NCBI GenBank assembly: GCA_903820035.1
Contig: CAIJFT010000037.1
Coordinates: forward strand, 1 to 64,000
Origin: an uncultured Opitutia bacterium
Lineage (GTDB): Bacteria > Verrucomicrobiota > Verrucomicrobiia > Opitutales > Opitutaceae
Direction: 5' to 3'
Length of the DNA stretch: 64,000 nt
Position numbers and translations under genes: made by a program. Of this stretch, positions 10,648 through 21,800 are shown in pieces (position 1 is the first letter of the stretch; the number at the start of each line of letters is the position of its first letter). Below the pieces are notes generated by a model. It saw nothing but the letters and a program-made list of their open reading frames with translations, was not told where the DNA came from and made no database searches.

Positions 10648-10724
10648 GGGTTGGCTCCGATGTCCCCGTTGGGCCGAATCGGAGTGAAACCCGGTCCGAA
10701 AAGGCCCGATGGGTAGATCGGGCC
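10648..10724. repeat. Two tandem intergenic hairpins
   Basis: CTCCGAT(10655-10661)/ATCGGAG(10678-10684) and GGCCCGAT-gggtag-ATCGGGCC (10703-10724). Confidence 0.6.
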
Positions 10725-10732
10725 CGCCGAAA

Positions 10733-11467
10733 TCAGAGCCGGCGAATGCGCAGGTTCCGGTAGCGCACCTGGCCATTGCCGTAAACGGCGCCACCGTGGA
10801 CCTGCAGACCGATGTGCCCCTTGGCGGGGTGGACGCTCTTCGGTTCGGTGTGGGTCAGAATCTGTACGCCGTTCACCCAGGTTGTGATCGTGGGCGGATC
10901 GCCGACGATGCGGGCCCTGATTTCGTTCCAACGGCCCACGTGCCAGAAGTCCGGCCAACCCGCGGGGGTCACCGGGCACGGTTGGGTGTTTTCGTTGAGG
11001 GTGATGACCTCCGGCCGGTTGCCGAAGGTGAAGTTGCGCACCCCGCGGCGGTTCCAGATGCCTTCGCCGAGGATACCTCCGATGGTGCCGCCGGCGTGGT
11101 AGTCGATCAGACACTGGTAGGCTTTGCCGTCCTCGGTGCAGCGGAGGAAGATGCCGCTGTCGGGTCCGAAATCGTTGTTCGTTTCGAGGGTGATTTCCAC
11201 GTCGCCAAACTGCTCCTCGGTCAGGAGCAGACCGCCGTTGCCCGGCGTATCCTGACCACCGACAATTGCGCCGTCAGCCGCGCGCCAGTTTCCGCCCGTG
11301 CGGTTGCCACTGGCTTTGCTGTGCGGGCTCTTCGCCGTCGGCTTCCAGCCGCGCAGCGAAGTGCCATCAAACAGCGACTCCTCGCGAGCGTTTGCCGTTG
11401 CGGCCGCCAGCCGGGCGGCAAGTGGCAGGGCGGTGAGGGTGAATAGGAAGTGGCGGCGGGTAGGCAT
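10733..11467 (-). CDS. DUF1080 (3-keto-disaccharide hydrolase-like) family protein
   Basis: ESLFDGTSLRGWKP ... DVEITLETNNDFGPDSGIFLRCTEDGKAYQCLIDYH...GILGEGIWNRRG; start chosen at MPTRRHFLF. Confidence 0.85.
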   Translation of the reverse strand: MPTRRHFLFTLTALPLAARLAAATANAREESLFDGTSLRGWKPTAKSPHSKASGNRTGGNWRAADGAIVGGQDTPGNGGLLLTEEQFGDVEITLETNNDFGPDSGIFLRCTEDGKAYQCLIDYHAGGTIGGILGEGIWNRRGVRNFTFGNRPEVITLNENTQPCPVTPAGWPDFWHVGRWNEIRARIVGDPPTITTWVNGVQILTHTEPKSVHPAKGHIGLQVHGGAVYGNGQVRYRNLRIRRL

Positions 11468-11582
11468 GGGGTTAAGGGGAGTGCTCGGCGACGGATCGGT
11501 GGAGCCTGCTGTCGCCAGCGGGTTGGATCGCAAAATGACTCTTCCCGAAAAGCCGGATGGGGCCATCAGGGTTCCTCCCCGC

Positions 11583-12704
11583 CTACAGCAGCACGAGGTC
11601 GTTTCGGTGGACGACTTCGAGCCGCTTGCGGGAAGGGTAAAGGGAGGCGAGCTCGTCGCCATGCTTGCCGGCGAGGGCGGCGATTTCATCGCTCCCGTAC
11701 GCGCATTTGCCGCGGGCGAATGTCACCTTGTCGGGGCTGGCGATGTTCACGATTTCGCCGGCCGCGAATGCGCCCTTGGCCCCGGTTACGCCGACCGCGA
11801 GCAGACTGCGCCCCTGGTCGCGCAGCACGGGAATTGCGGCCGCGTTGACGAACACGGTGCCGGCGGGTCGTTGGAAATAGGCGAGCCACTGTTTTTTTGC
11901 CTCCAGCGGGAGTCCACTCGGCACAAAGAACGTCCCGGGCGCCCGGCCGGCGAAGAGCCGCGCGAGAATGTCGGGTTCGGAGCCGCTGGCAATGAACACG
12001 CCGCAGCCGGCCTTGGTGGCGAGCTTGGCCGCGGTGATTTTGGAGACCATGCCGCCCACGGCCGTCTCGCTCGTGGTCCCGCCGGCCATCGCTTCAATCT
12101 CGGGCGTGATCTTCTCGACCACCGGCACGATTTTGCCCGTGCCCTTCATGTCGATCAGGCCGGGTGCGGTGGAAAGAATGACGAGGCAATTGGCCTGCGT
12201 GAGGCTCGCGACCATCGCGGAGAGGGTATCGTTGTCACCGAACTTGATTTCGGCGGCGCTGACCGTGTCGTTTTCGTTGATGATCGGAATCGTGTTGTAC
12301 CCGATCAGCTGGCGCAGTGTTTCCTGCACGCCGAGGAAGCGCGAACGCACGCGCAGGTCGTCGTGCGTCAGCAGCACCTGCGCGACGGTGAGGCCGTGCT
12401 TGGCGAAACCCGCCTGCCAGGTCTGCATCAGCCGGGACTGGCCGACGGCCGCGCAGGCCTGCTTTTTGGCGATTTCCTTGGGCCGGCGTTCCAGTTTCAG
12501 CGCCCCCATGCCAAGGCCCACGGCGCCGGACGAAACCACGATGACTTCCGATCCGGCCGAACGCAGCGCGGCGATTTCCGCGCAGATTGCCGCGATGCGC
12601 GCGGTATCGAGTTGGCCGATGCCCGACGTGAGTACGCCGGTGCCAAGCTTGACGACGATGCGCTTCGGCGCGGTCGCGAGGGAGGATTTGGTCGCAGGGG
12701 ACAC
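11583..12704 (-). CDS. proB: Glutamate 5-kinase
   Basis: RIVVKLGTGVLTSG, VIVVSSGAVGLGM, AVGQSRLMQ, IPIINENDTVSAAEIKFGDNDTLSAMVA, AAKLATKAGCGVFIASG; C-terminal PUA-like segment; GTG start at 12704 is a choice (ORF extends to 12779). Confidence 0.93.
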   Translation of the reverse strand: MSPATKSSLATAPKRIVVKLGTGVLTSGIGQLDTARIAAICAEIAALRSAGSEVIVVSSGAVGLGMGALKLERRPKEIAKKQACAAVGQSRLMQTWQAGFAKHGLTVAQVLLTHDDLRVRSRFLGVQETLRQLIGYNTIPIINENDTVSAAEIKFGDNDTLSAMVASLTQANCLVILSTAPGLIDMKGTGKIVPVVEKITPEIEAMAGGTTSETAVGGMVSKITAAKLATKAGCGVFIASGSEPDILARLFAGRAPGTFFVPSGLPLEAKKQWLAYFQRPAGTVFVNAAAIPVLRDQGRSLLAVGVTGAKGAFAAGEIVNIASPDKVTFARGKCAYGSDEIAALAGKHGDELASLYPSRKRLEVVHRNDLVLL

Positions 12705-12797
12705 GGCGCGAATTCCGTTGTTGAGGGCGCGGTTGAAGCCGCGCGCTGCGGGGCGGGTCCGGAATGGAAACGGGCGCACGCGAGGTGCGCCCCGGCG

Positions 12798-13343
12798 TCA
12801 CATCGAGAGGAGATCCTTCTCCTTGTGGGCGAGATGCGAGTTGATGTCGGCGATCGCCTTGTCGGTCGCCGTCTGAATGTCCTTTTCGAGGCGCTTCATC
12901 TCGTCCTCGGGCAGTTTCGCCTTCTTGGCCGTTTCAATCGCATCGCGGCGGTTGTTGCGCACATGGACGCGACCTTCCTCCGCGATGCGGTGGGCATTCT
13001 TCACGAACTCCTGGCGGCGCTCACGGCTCATGTCCGGGAGCGGTACGCGGATGGTCTTGCCGTCGATGATCGGGTTGAAGCCGAGGTTGGCGTCGATGAT
13101 GCCCTTGGCGATCGCCTTGGAGAGGGTGGCGTCCCACGGCTGGATCTGGATCAGGCGGGCATCGGGCGTGGTGATGGCCGCGCACTGTTTGAGCGGGGTC
13201 ATGCTCCCGTAGGCTTCGACCATGACGCTCTCCACCATCTGCGGCGTGGCTTTGCCGGTATGGATGGCGCTGAACTCATGCAACGTGTGATCAACCGCCT
13301 TCTTCATGCGGTTCTGGGCGTCGGTCAGGATGGGATGGCTCAT
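12798..13343 (-). CDS. frr: Ribosome recycling factor
   Basis: MKKAVDHTLHEFSAIHTGKATPQMVESVMVEAYGSMTPLKQCAAITTPDARLIQIQPWD...VPLPDMSRERRQEFVK. Confidence 0.97.
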   Translation of the reverse strand: MSHPILTDAQNRMKKAVDHTLHEFSAIHTGKATPQMVESVMVEAYGSMTPLKQCAAITTPDARLIQIQPWDATLSKAIAKGIIDANLGFNPIIDGKTIRVPLPDMSRERRQEFVKNAHRIAEEGRVHVRNNRRDAIETAKKAKLPEDEMKRLEKDIQTATDKAIADINSHLAHKEKDLLSM

Positions 13344-13352
13344 AGGTCGGAG

Positions 13353-13426
13353 GGTTGAGAGGTGAGAGTTGAGAGATGAGAGTGGAAAATCGCAAGGCTG
13401 CGTCCGAAGGGCCGGGGCTCTCAACC
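13353..13426. repeat. TTGAGAG-type intergenic inverted repeat (copy A)
   Basis: GGTTGAGAG (13353-13361) ... CTCTCAACC (13418-13426), frr-pyrH gap. Confidence 0.5.
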
Positions 13427-13460
13427 TTCAACTCCAGACTCGCGCGGCGCGCCGCGCGAA

Positions 13461-14198
13461 TCAGCTCTTCACCAGCGTGCCGATCTTTTCGCCGAGGATG
13501 GCCTTGCGGATGGCGTGTTCCTCGTTGAGGTCGAACACCAGGATCGGGACGTTGTTGTCCATGCACAGGGAGAAGGCCGTCGAGTCCATCACATTGAGAC
13601 GCTGTTTCAGCGCGTCGATATAGGTGAGTTGGTCGTATTTTACCGCGTCCGGGTACTTCTTGGGATCGCGGTCGTAGATGCCGTCCACCTTGGTCGCCTT
13701 CATGATGATGTCGGCATGCATTTCCGAGGCGCGCAGCGCCGCCGTGGTGTCGGTCGAGAAGTAGGGATTGCCCGTGCCGGCGACGAAGATCACCACGCGG
13801 TTCTTTTCCAGGTGGCGGATGGCGCGGCGGAGGATGAACGGCTCGGCGATCTGGTTCATCGGGATCGCGGATTGCACCCGGGTGTTTACACCGAGTTTTT
13901 CGAGGCAATCCATCAGCGCGAGGCCGTTGATTACGGTCGCGAGCATGCCCATGTAGTCGCCGGTCGTTCGGTCCACCCCGCGTTTCTCGCCGGCGAGGCC
14001 GCGGAAAATGTTACCGCCGCCGATGACGACGCAGACCTCGACGCCGAGGTCGTGGATTTCCTTCAACTGCTCGCAGATGATTCCGAGCGTATCGCCGTCG
14101 ATCGCATCACCATTTTTGCCGCCCCGGAGAACTTCGCCTGAGAGCTTCAGGATAACACGTTTATACTTGGTCTTGGCGGAAGACTTGGATTCGGGCAT
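13461..14198 (-). CDS. pyrH: UMP kinase
   Basis: [76 protein letters not shown]; start at MPESKSS. Confidence 0.97.
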   Translation of the reverse strand: MPESKSSAKTKYKRVILKLSGEVLRGGKNGDAIDGDTLGIICEQLKEIHDLGVEVCVVIGGGNIFRGLAGEKRGVDRTTGDYMGMLATVINGLALMDCLEKLGVNTRVQSAIPMNQIAEPFILRRAIRHLEKNRVVIFVAGTGNPYFSTDTTAALRASEMHADIIMKATKVDGIYDRDPKKYPDAVKYDQLTYIDALKQRLNVMDSTAFSLCMDNNVPILVFDLNEEHAIRKAILGEKIGTLVKS

Positions 14199-14267
14199 GG
14201 CGGCAGGGAAACGCTCCGCAAAAATCGCGTCAATGCCTGAGATGGGCGGGTGCGTGCCGCGACCGCA

Positions 14268-14348
14268 GTTGAGGGGTGAGGGCTGAGCGTTGAGAGACCA
14301 ATCAGAACCATGGGGCTGGCTCTCACCTCTCAACCTTCAACCCTCAAC
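14268..14348. repeat. TTGAGAG/TTGAGGG-type intergenic inverted repeat (copy B)
   Basis: GTTGAGGG (14268-14275) ... CCCTCAAC (14341-14348), with further inner gttgagag/ctctcaac match. Confidence 0.5.
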
Positions 14349-14358
14349 CGTCACGCCC

Positions 14359-16158
14359 TCAGGGCGTGACAAACACGTTCCCCACCGCCTGGACTTTGCG
14401 GCGGTAGATCTTGTCGCCGTTGGTGACATAGAGGAAGCCGCGGCCGGGGCCGGAGAGCGTGCAGCTGGTGAGCGGCTTGTCCGGCTGCGGCTTCGTGAGC
14501 ACGCCGCAGAGCCGGCCGGTCGGGTCGAAGACCTGCAGGCCGACCGCGGACGTTACGTAAAAACGCCCGATGGTGTCGCTCGTCATGCCGTCGCCGCTCG
14601 ACGCCTTCTTGTAGGGCGGCGGTTCGTTGAACTTGAATTCGCCCTTCGGATCGATGGGCCGCCGCAGCGTCATGTACGGCGTGCCGGCGTCGAGTTTGCC
14701 GTCCATCTGGATGCGGTACGTCCAAACGGATTCGCCGCCGGCCTCGCTCACCGCGAGCGTTTCCTGGTCGGGCGCGAGCGCGATACCGTTGGGGTTGGCG
14801 AGGCCGGAGGCGGCGACGCGCTTCTCCTTGGTTTTCGCATCGACGAACGTCACCTGCTTTTTACCGGTCTCGGTGAAAAAGATATGGCCGCGCGCGGTGA
14901 CGACGAGGTCGTTGGGCTGGACATCAGTCGCGATCTCTTCGACGGCCGCGGTCGCGGGGTGGATGGCAATCAGCCGCTTTTTCGCACCTTGGCAGGCGTA
15001 CATCCGGCCATCGGGACCGAACTTCAGTCCGCTCACGCCTTCCTCGCTGAGACGGGTCTTGGTGCCGTCCGGTGCGACCTGGTAGACGCCGGCCGCGGGT
15101 GGACGCATGTCGGAGAAATAGAAATTGCCCGCGGCGTCGGTGGTCGGCGCGTCGGCAAACGCCAGCCCGGTCACAACGGGCTGCCAGCCTTCGCCTTCAA
15201 TCAGGAGGCGGTGCAGGGTCATGTCGCCGGCGAGGTCGCCTTTACTGCCGAAGGACGGCGCCGGCGTTTCCTGGCGCCAGAGCCAGCGCAGGGCGTCGGG
15301 GAAGAGGGAGCCGCCGTGCTGCGAGTTGTGGCCGTAGCCTTCGGCGTAGTCGAAGCGCACGTCGTAGCCCATGTACTTTAGCGCGGCGTGCATCTGCTGG
15401 TTGGCGAGCGGCCAGTTGCCGAACGGATTGTCGAGGTCGCCGCTCGCATCCTCGAGAAACACCCGCAGTGGCTTGCGCTCGGTCTTGCGGATCAGCGCCG
15501 GATAGGCGTCGCCGCCCCGCAGGTTTACGAAGCTGCCGACGGTCGAGAGCACCTTGCGGAACGCGTCGGGCCGTTCCCAGGCCACGGTAAACGCGGCGAT
15601 GCCGCCGCTGCTCGAGCCGCAGATCGCGCGCTTTTCCGGATCGTGCGAGAGCGGGTACTGCTTCTCCACCGCCGGCAAAATCTCCTCGATCAGGAGCTGG
15701 GCATAACGTTCGCCCAGCGCATCGTATTCTAAGCTGCGGTTGCTGCCGCTACCCGGCCGCTTCGGCGCACCTTTGGCCGGTTCATGGCCGGGATCGACGA
15801 AGATCGCGACGGTCACGGGCATTTCACCGCGGGCGATCAGGTTGTCGAAAACCGTGGGCGCGCGCCACTCGCCCTTAAGGTTGATGTAGTTGTGGCCGTC
15901 CTGGAAGACCATCACCGCGGCGGTGCCGTCGGGTTTGTACTGCGCCGGCACATAGATCCACCAATCGCGCGTGGTGCCGGGAAAGATTTTCGACTGCCAC
16001 TCCGGCATTTTCGTGACGGTGCCGACCGGTACGCCGGCGCGCGGTGCGTGGTCTGCGGTGGCTTTGAACTGCGAAGCCGCGGCGGCAAACGTGAATCCGG
16101 CGGGCAGGGTGATTGCGGCGGCCAGGGCGAGGGAGCGGAGCAAGGAGAGGGAGCGCAT
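14359..16158 (-). CDS. Secreted esterase (enterochelin-esterase-like) fused to SMP-30/gluconolactonase beta-propeller
   Basis: Esterase: [37 protein letters not shown]-terminal propeller: [31 protein letters not shown]...[21 protein letters not shown]. Confidence 0.85.
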   Translation of the reverse strand: MRSLSLLRSLALAAAITLPAGFTFAAAASQFKATADHAPRAGVPVGTVTKMPEWQSKIFPGTTRDWWIYVPAQYKPDGTAAVMVFQDGHNYINLKGEWRAPTVFDNLIARGEMPVTVAIFVDPGHEPAKGAPKRPGSGSNRSLEYDALGERYAQLLIEEILPAVEKQYPLSHDPEKRAICGSSSGGIAAFTVAWERPDAFRKVLSTVGSFVNLRGGDAYPALIRKTERKPLRVFLEDASGDLDNPFGNWPLANQQMHAALKYMGYDVRFDYAEGYGHNSQHGGSLFPDALRWLWRQETPAPSFGSKGDLAGDMTLHRLLIEGEGWQPVVTGLAFADAPTTDAAGNFYFSDMRPPAAGVYQVAPDGTKTRLSEEGVSGLKFGPDGRMYACQGAKKRLIAIHPATAAVEEIATDVQPNDLVVTARGHIFFTETGKKQVTFVDAKTKEKRVAASGLANPNGIALAPDQETLAVSEAGGESVWTYRIQMDGKLDAGTPYMTLRRPIDPKGEFKFNEPPPYKKASSGDGMTSDTIGRFYVTSAVGLQVFDPTGRLCGVLTKPQPDKPLTSCTLSGPGRGFLYVTNGDKIYRRKVQAVGNVFVTP

Positions 16159-16190
16159 GGGAGGCGAGGGGAGTGGGGTGAACGTTGCGG

Positions 16191-17063
16191 TTACTGCTTC
16201 GGCCAATCGCGCCAAAGCCAGCGCAGGGTGTCGGGGAAGATCGAGCCGCCGTGTTTGCCGGAGTGCCCGCCGTCGCCGAAAACGAAGGTGTAGTCGTAGC
16301 CGGCGAACTTCAGCGCCGCCGCCATGTCCTGGTTGGCGAGCGGCCAGTTGCCGTGGAGATTGTCGAGGTCGTTGCGGCCGTCCTGCAGGAACACGCGCAG
16401 CGGCTTCGGGGCGGTCTTCGATTTGCGGATCAGGCCGGGATAGACGAACCCGCCGTGGATGTTCGTGTAGCTGCCGATGTGGCTGATGACCTTGCGGAAC
16501 GCGTCCGGCCGCTCCCAGGCCACGGTGAACGCAGCGATTGCGCCGGAGCTGTTGCCGCCGATGGCGCGGCCAGCGGGGTCGGAGGTGAGGTTCAGGCCCT
16601 TGGTCGCCTCGGGCAGCAATTCCTCGAGGAGGAAGCGCGCGTTGGCGTCGCCCAGCGAATCGTACTCAAAGCTGCGGTTGCTGCGCGGCTTCGCGCCGGC
16701 GCCGAGGGCGGCGAAGGTCCCGGGGTTCACGCCGACGGCGATCGTCACCGGGATTTCGCCCCGCGCGATCAGGTTGTCGAGGACCACGGGCAGGCGGAAC
16801 TGGCCCGTCGCGTTAAAAATGCCGCCGCCGTCGAAAAACACCAGCAGGCACGCCGGCTTGGCCGCGTCGTACTGCTTGGGCACGTACACGAAATAGTCGC
16901 GGGTCGTGCCGGGGAAGACCTTGCTGGTTTCGAATTTCGCCGACCGCACCGTGCCGTGCGGCACGGCTTGCGGCTGCGAGTCGGCGCCGAGCGTGTAGTC
17001 GTCGGCCGAGTGGAGGGCGGGCGCTGCCAGGGACAGCGCGAGGAGGAGGGGTACGAAGCGCAC
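16191..17063 (-). CDS. Secreted esterase, paralog of upstream gene's esterase domain
   Basis: [38 protein letters not shown]...[28 protein letters not shown] start followed by [19 protein letters not shown] signal peptide. Confidence 0.85.
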   Translation of the reverse strand: MRFVPLLLALSLAAPALHSADDYTLGADSQPQAVPHGTVRSAKFETSKVFPGTTRDYFVYVPKQYDAAKPACLLVFFDGGGIFNATGQFRLPVVLDNLIARGEIPVTIAVGVNPGTFAALGAGAKPRSNRSFEYDSLGDANARFLLEELLPEATKGLNLTSDPAGRAIGGNSSGAIAAFTVAWERPDAFRKVISHIGSYTNIHGGFVYPGLIRKSKTAPKPLRVFLQDGRNDLDNLHGNWPLANQDMAAALKFAGYDYTFVFGDGGHSGKHGGSIFPDTLRWLWRDWPKQ

Positions 17064-17323
17064 GGTGGGTGCGTACGCGGCGGCACGCGGCGCGGCAAGC
17101 CCGTCGTGGCCCAAGCCAATCCAAGCCAGCAAGCCGGTGGCCCCAGAGGAGCACAAAGATCGGAGGGCGATGGCGGCCTGCCAGGCGCCGCTGGGCGCGC
17201 GGGAATTTTCCGCCGGCCGGCCGGACCCTCTGGGTCTTTTTGCGGCCAATTGCCTTGGCTCGGCATCTCGTATTTCCGCGATTCGCGCGTGACCGCAGCG
17301 AAAGATCGCCCACGCTGTTCCCC

Positions 17324-18802
17324 GTGAACGTCCCCCTGCGCTCCGTCCTCATCGTCTCCTGCCTGCTCGCCGGCCGCCTCCTCGCCGCGAACCAACCGAA
17401 TGTTCTCTTCATCGCGATCGATGACCAGAACGACTGGATCGGCGCCCTCGGCGGTCATTCGCAGGCGAAGACGCCGAACATCGACGGCCTCGCCAAATCG
17501 GGGACGCTGTTTGCCAACGCGCACTGTCAGGCGCCGCTGTGCAATCCGTCGCGCTCGAGTCTGCTGACCGGCCTGCGTCCGTCGACCACCGGCATCTACG
17601 GGCTGGCCCCGGGCATCCGTGATGTCGAGCGGACCAAGAACCACGTTACGCTCCCGCAGACGTTCACGTCCGCCGGCTACTTTACCTACGCGTGCGGCAA
17701 GATCTACCATGACGGCTCGTTCAAACCGAAGGACCGCGGCGCCGAGTTCAACGAATGGGGCCCGTCGCCCGGCCCCGGTCGTCCGCCGAAGCCGTTCGCC
17801 AACCTGCCCGAGCCGCGTCACCCCGCGATGGATTGGGGTCCGTGGCCCGCGCGCGACGAGGATCACGGCGACTACAAGATTGCCACCGCGGCGATCGAGG
17901 CCCTGCAGCGCGCCCCGCAAGACAAGCCGTTCTTCGTCGCCTGCGGCTTCCGTCTGCCGCACGTGCCGTGCTACGCGCCGCAGAAGTGGTTCGACCTTTA
18001 TCCCGACGCCACGCTGAAGCTGCCGCCGATGCTCGAGGGTGACCGGCAGGACACGCCGCGCTTTTCGTGGTATCTGCACTGGAAATTACCCGAACCGCGC
18101 CTGCAGACCCTGCGCGAACGCGGCGAACTCCGCCCGCTGGTCCGCGCCTATCTTGCGTCGACCAGTTTCATGGACGCCCAGGTCGGCCGCGTGCTCGCCG
18201 CGCTGGAGGCCAGCGGCCGGGCGAAGGACACCGTGATCGTCCTCTGGAGCGACCACGGTTATCACCTCGGCGAGAAGGAAATTTCCGGCAAGAACACGCT
18301 CTGGGATCGCTCGACGCACGTGCCGCTCGTCTTCGCCGGTCCGGGCGTGAGCGCGGGCGCGGTTTCGCGTCGCCCCGTGGAGTTGCTCGATATTTTCCCG
18401 ACCCTACTCGATCTCACCGGCATGCCGGCGCGGTCCGATCTCGATGGGATCAGCCTCCGGCCGCAATTGCGCCGCGCCGATGCGCCGCGCGAGCGCCCGG
18501 CGATCACGACGCACAATCACGACAACCACACGATTCGCACCGAGCGCTGGCGGTATATCAAGTATGCGAACGGCGCCGAGGAACTGTACGATGTGCAGGT
18601 CGATCCGAACGAGTGGAAAAACCTCGCCGGCGATGCCGCGTTCACCGCCACGAAGACTGCGCTGGCGAAGTGGCTGCCCAAGGTGAATGCCAAGCCCGCT
18701 CCCGGCAGCGCCAACCGCATCCTGACCTACGATCCCGTCACCGAGGAAGTCATCTGGGAAGGCAAGCCCGTCGGGAAGAACGACCCGATCCCGATGTTCT
18801 GA
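17324..18802 (+). CDS. Sulfatase (arylsulfatase/iduronate-2-sulfatase-like)
   Basis: [21 protein letters not shown]...[26 protein letters not shown] (C-x-P-S-R sulfatase signature), [15 protein letters not shown] start. Confidence 0.93.
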   Translation: MNVPLRSVLIVSCLLAGRLLAANQPNVLFIAIDDQNDWIGALGGHSQAKTPNIDGLAKSGTLFANAHCQAPLCNPSRSSLLTGLRPSTTGIYGLAPGIRDVERTKNHVTLPQTFTSAGYFTYACGKIYHDGSFKPKDRGAEFNEWGPSPGPGRPPKPFANLPEPRHPAMDWGPWPARDEDHGDYKIATAAIEALQRAPQDKPFFVACGFRLPHVPCYAPQKWFDLYPDATLKLPPMLEGDRQDTPRFSWYLHWKLPEPRLQTLRERGELRPLVRAYLASTSFMDAQVGRVLAALEASGRAKDTVIVLWSDHGYHLGEKEISGKNTLWDRSTHVPLVFAGPGVSAGAVSRRPVELLDIFPTLLDLTGMPARSDLDGISLRPQLRRADAPRERPAITTHNHDNHTIRTERWRYIKYANGAEELYDVQVDPNEWKNLAGDAAFTATKTALAKWLPKVNAKPAPGSANRILTYDPVTEEVIWEGKPVGKNDPIPMF

Positions 18803-18891
18803 GCGTTGGATTTTAATCCGGACGCCGATCTGCGGCGTCCGTCATTCGCGCCTTGCGCCGCGCTCCGGCTTTGCTTCCGTCCGTGCGCCTG

Positions 18892-21800
18892 ATGCGCCGC
18901 CTGTTCCCCACCGTCTGGCTCTTCGTCGCGACCCCGTTCGCCTTGGCGGAGGAGTCGCGTCCGCTCGCCTTCAACCGCGATATCCGGCCGATCCTGTCGG
19001 AGAATTGCTTCCACTGCCACGGTCAGGACGCAGCGAAACGCGAGGGCAAGCTGCGACTCGATGAGCGGGAAGTCGCCGTCCGGCCGCGCGATGACATCGC
19101 CGCGATCGTGCCGGGCAAGCCCGACGAGAGCGAAATGATCCGCCGACTCGCGTCGACCGACCCGACCGAGCAGATGCCGCCGCCCGACTCGCACAAGCAC
19201 GTCACCCCCGCGCAGGCCGAACGTTTGCGCCAATGGATTGCCCAGGGCGCCCCGTATCAGAAACACTGGGCTTTCGAGCCGCCGGAACGCGCGCCGCTCC
19301 CGGAGGTGAAATTCTCCCGCTGGGCCCGCGCGCCGCTCGATCGCTTTGTTCTCTCGCGCCTCGAACGCGAGGGCCTGACGCCGTCGCCCGCAGCGCTCCC
19401 GGAAACGTGGCTCCGCCGCGTCAGTTTTGATCTCACCGGCCTTCCGCCCGCGCCGGCGGAATTGGATGCGTTCGCGGCCGAGGTCGCGCGTCGCGGCGAG
19501 TCGGCTTTCGGCGCCGCCGTCGACCGGCTCATGGCCTCACCGCACTACGGCGAACGCCAGACGATCGAGTGGCTCGACGCCGCGCGCTACGCCGACACCC
19601 ACGGTTTCAATAACGACTCCACCCGTACGATGTGGCGCTGGCGCGACTGGGTGATCGGTGCGTTCAACGCGAACCTGCCCTACGACCGCTTCATCACCGA
19701 ACAACTCGCGGGCGACCTGCTGCCGCGGCCCACGCTCGAGCAGCGCATCGCCACCGGATTCGGCCGGAATCATGTCATCAGTAGCGAGGGCGGCATCATC
19801 GCCGAGGAGTATCGGGTCGAGTACGTCGCCGACCGGCTGCGGACGTTCAGCACCGCCTGGCTTGGGCTCTCGCTCGAGTGTGCGCGCTGCCACGATCACA
19901 AATTCGACCCCGTCACCCAGCGTGACTACTACCGGCTCTTCGCGTTCTTCAACAACGTGCCCGAGCACGGCGAGGACGGTCGCGTGGCGAACGCGATCCC
20001 CTTCATCACCGCGCCGACCACCGCGCAACAGGCCGAGCTCGCCGCGCAGCAACGCACGCTCGCCACACTCGACGCCCAACTCCGCGCCGTTCGTGACGCC
20101 TGGCGCTGGACGCCCGAGGTCGCCACCGCCCTGACCTCCCGGGCGGAAAAAAGCAGTCCGACGATCCCGCCCGTTGCCGGCGCCGACCCAGCGGTGCCTG
20201 CCGGGGCAAAGCCCGACGCCCCTGAACGGCAAGCGCGCATTGTTCTGGCCGATTGGCACTCCGGTGCCACCACGCCCGCCCCGAAAATTCCCGCCGACCA
20301 ACTCGACTTCGCCGCGAAAACCGGCGTCGGCCTTTCGCTGTGGCTGCGACCTGATTCGGACAACCCGGGCGATGTCGCCTTGGTCTCCGCCCTCAACCAC
20401 GTCGGCAATCCCGAAGACTCGCAATACGGCAAAGGCCGTGAACTCCGTCTGATCAACGGTGAACTGGAGCTCCGACTCAGCGAACGTTATCCGGTCTACG
20501 CGATCGTGGTCCGCACCGAGGGCGCGGCGATCCGGCCCGACGCGTGGCGTCACGTTGCGGTGAGTTACGCCGGCGGTAAACAGGCGTCGGCCGTCCGCAT
20601 CTTTGTCGACGGGGCCGAAGTGCCGACGCGCGCGCGATACGACGGTTTGCCCGGCGAACCGCCCAAGCGGGAATTTTTGGTCGGCGCGGACAACGCCCCG
20701 ACCGGCGCCCATTGGCGCGGTGCGCTCCGCGATCTCCACCTCATTCCGCACGCCCTGGCTCGCGCCGAGGTCGGCGAGATCTTCCGCCGCCGCGTCGTCG
20801 CCGAGTCCGCACCGCGCCTGACGGCCGGCGGGGCGACGGCGCTCGAGCAGGAATGGCTGCGCGAGCTCGCGCTGGCCGAGTCGCCGGCGACCCGTGAGCT
20901 CGTGTCCCGGCGCACCGACTTATGGGAGCAGCACCTTGCGCTCCGCCGGGCGTTGCCGACCGCGATGGTGATGGTGGAAACGCCGGAGCCGCGGCCGGCT
21001 TTTTTGCTTTCACGTGGCCGGTACGATGCGCCCGCGGAACGGGTGGAGGCTGGCGTGCCCGAAAGTCTGCTCGCGCCCTGGCCGGCGGGGGCGCCGCGCA
21101 ACCGGCTCGGACTGGCGCAATGGCTCACGCAGCCGCGGCATCCGCTGACGGCGCGCGTCGTGGTGAACCGGCTCTGGGCGCAACTGTTCGGCACCGGTAT
21201 CGTAAAGACCCTCGAGGATTTTGGTTCCCAAAGTGAATGGCCGAGTCATCCCGAATTGCTCGACTGGCTCGCCCGCGAATTCGTCGACGGCGGCTGGAAC
21301 GTGCAGAGCCTGCTGCGCACGATCGTATTGTCCGCGACGTACCGTCAGAGCGGCGCTTGCCCCCCGGAGCTCGTGGCCCGCGACCCGGAGAACCGCCTGC
21401 TCGCGCGTGGCCCCCGCGGTCGATTACCGGCGGAGTTGATCCGCGACCAAGCGCTCGCGGTTGCTGGCCTGTTGGCGCCGCGGATCGGCGGGCCCAGTGT
21501 ATTTCCGTATCAGCCGGAGAAACTGTACGAGGGCATCGTGGTGGGCGCCGAGTACCCCGGCACCAAGTGGCTGCTCAGTTCCGGCGAGGAGCTCCGCCGC
21601 CGCAGCCTCTACACCTTTTGGAAACGCACCGTGCCGCACCCCGCCATGATCGCGTTCGACGCGCCCGACCGTGAGTTCTGCACCGTGCGACGCGCCCGGA
21701 CCAATACCCCGCTCCAAGCGCTCGTGCTGTGGAACGAACCCGGCGCGCTCGAGGCCGCGCGGCACCTCGGCGCGCGGATGCTCCGCGAGGGTGGGGCGGA

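Noticed and set aside
11298-13358. 686-aa plus-strand ORF over proB/frr
   Set aside because: Antisense to well-recognised proB and frr; no family motif
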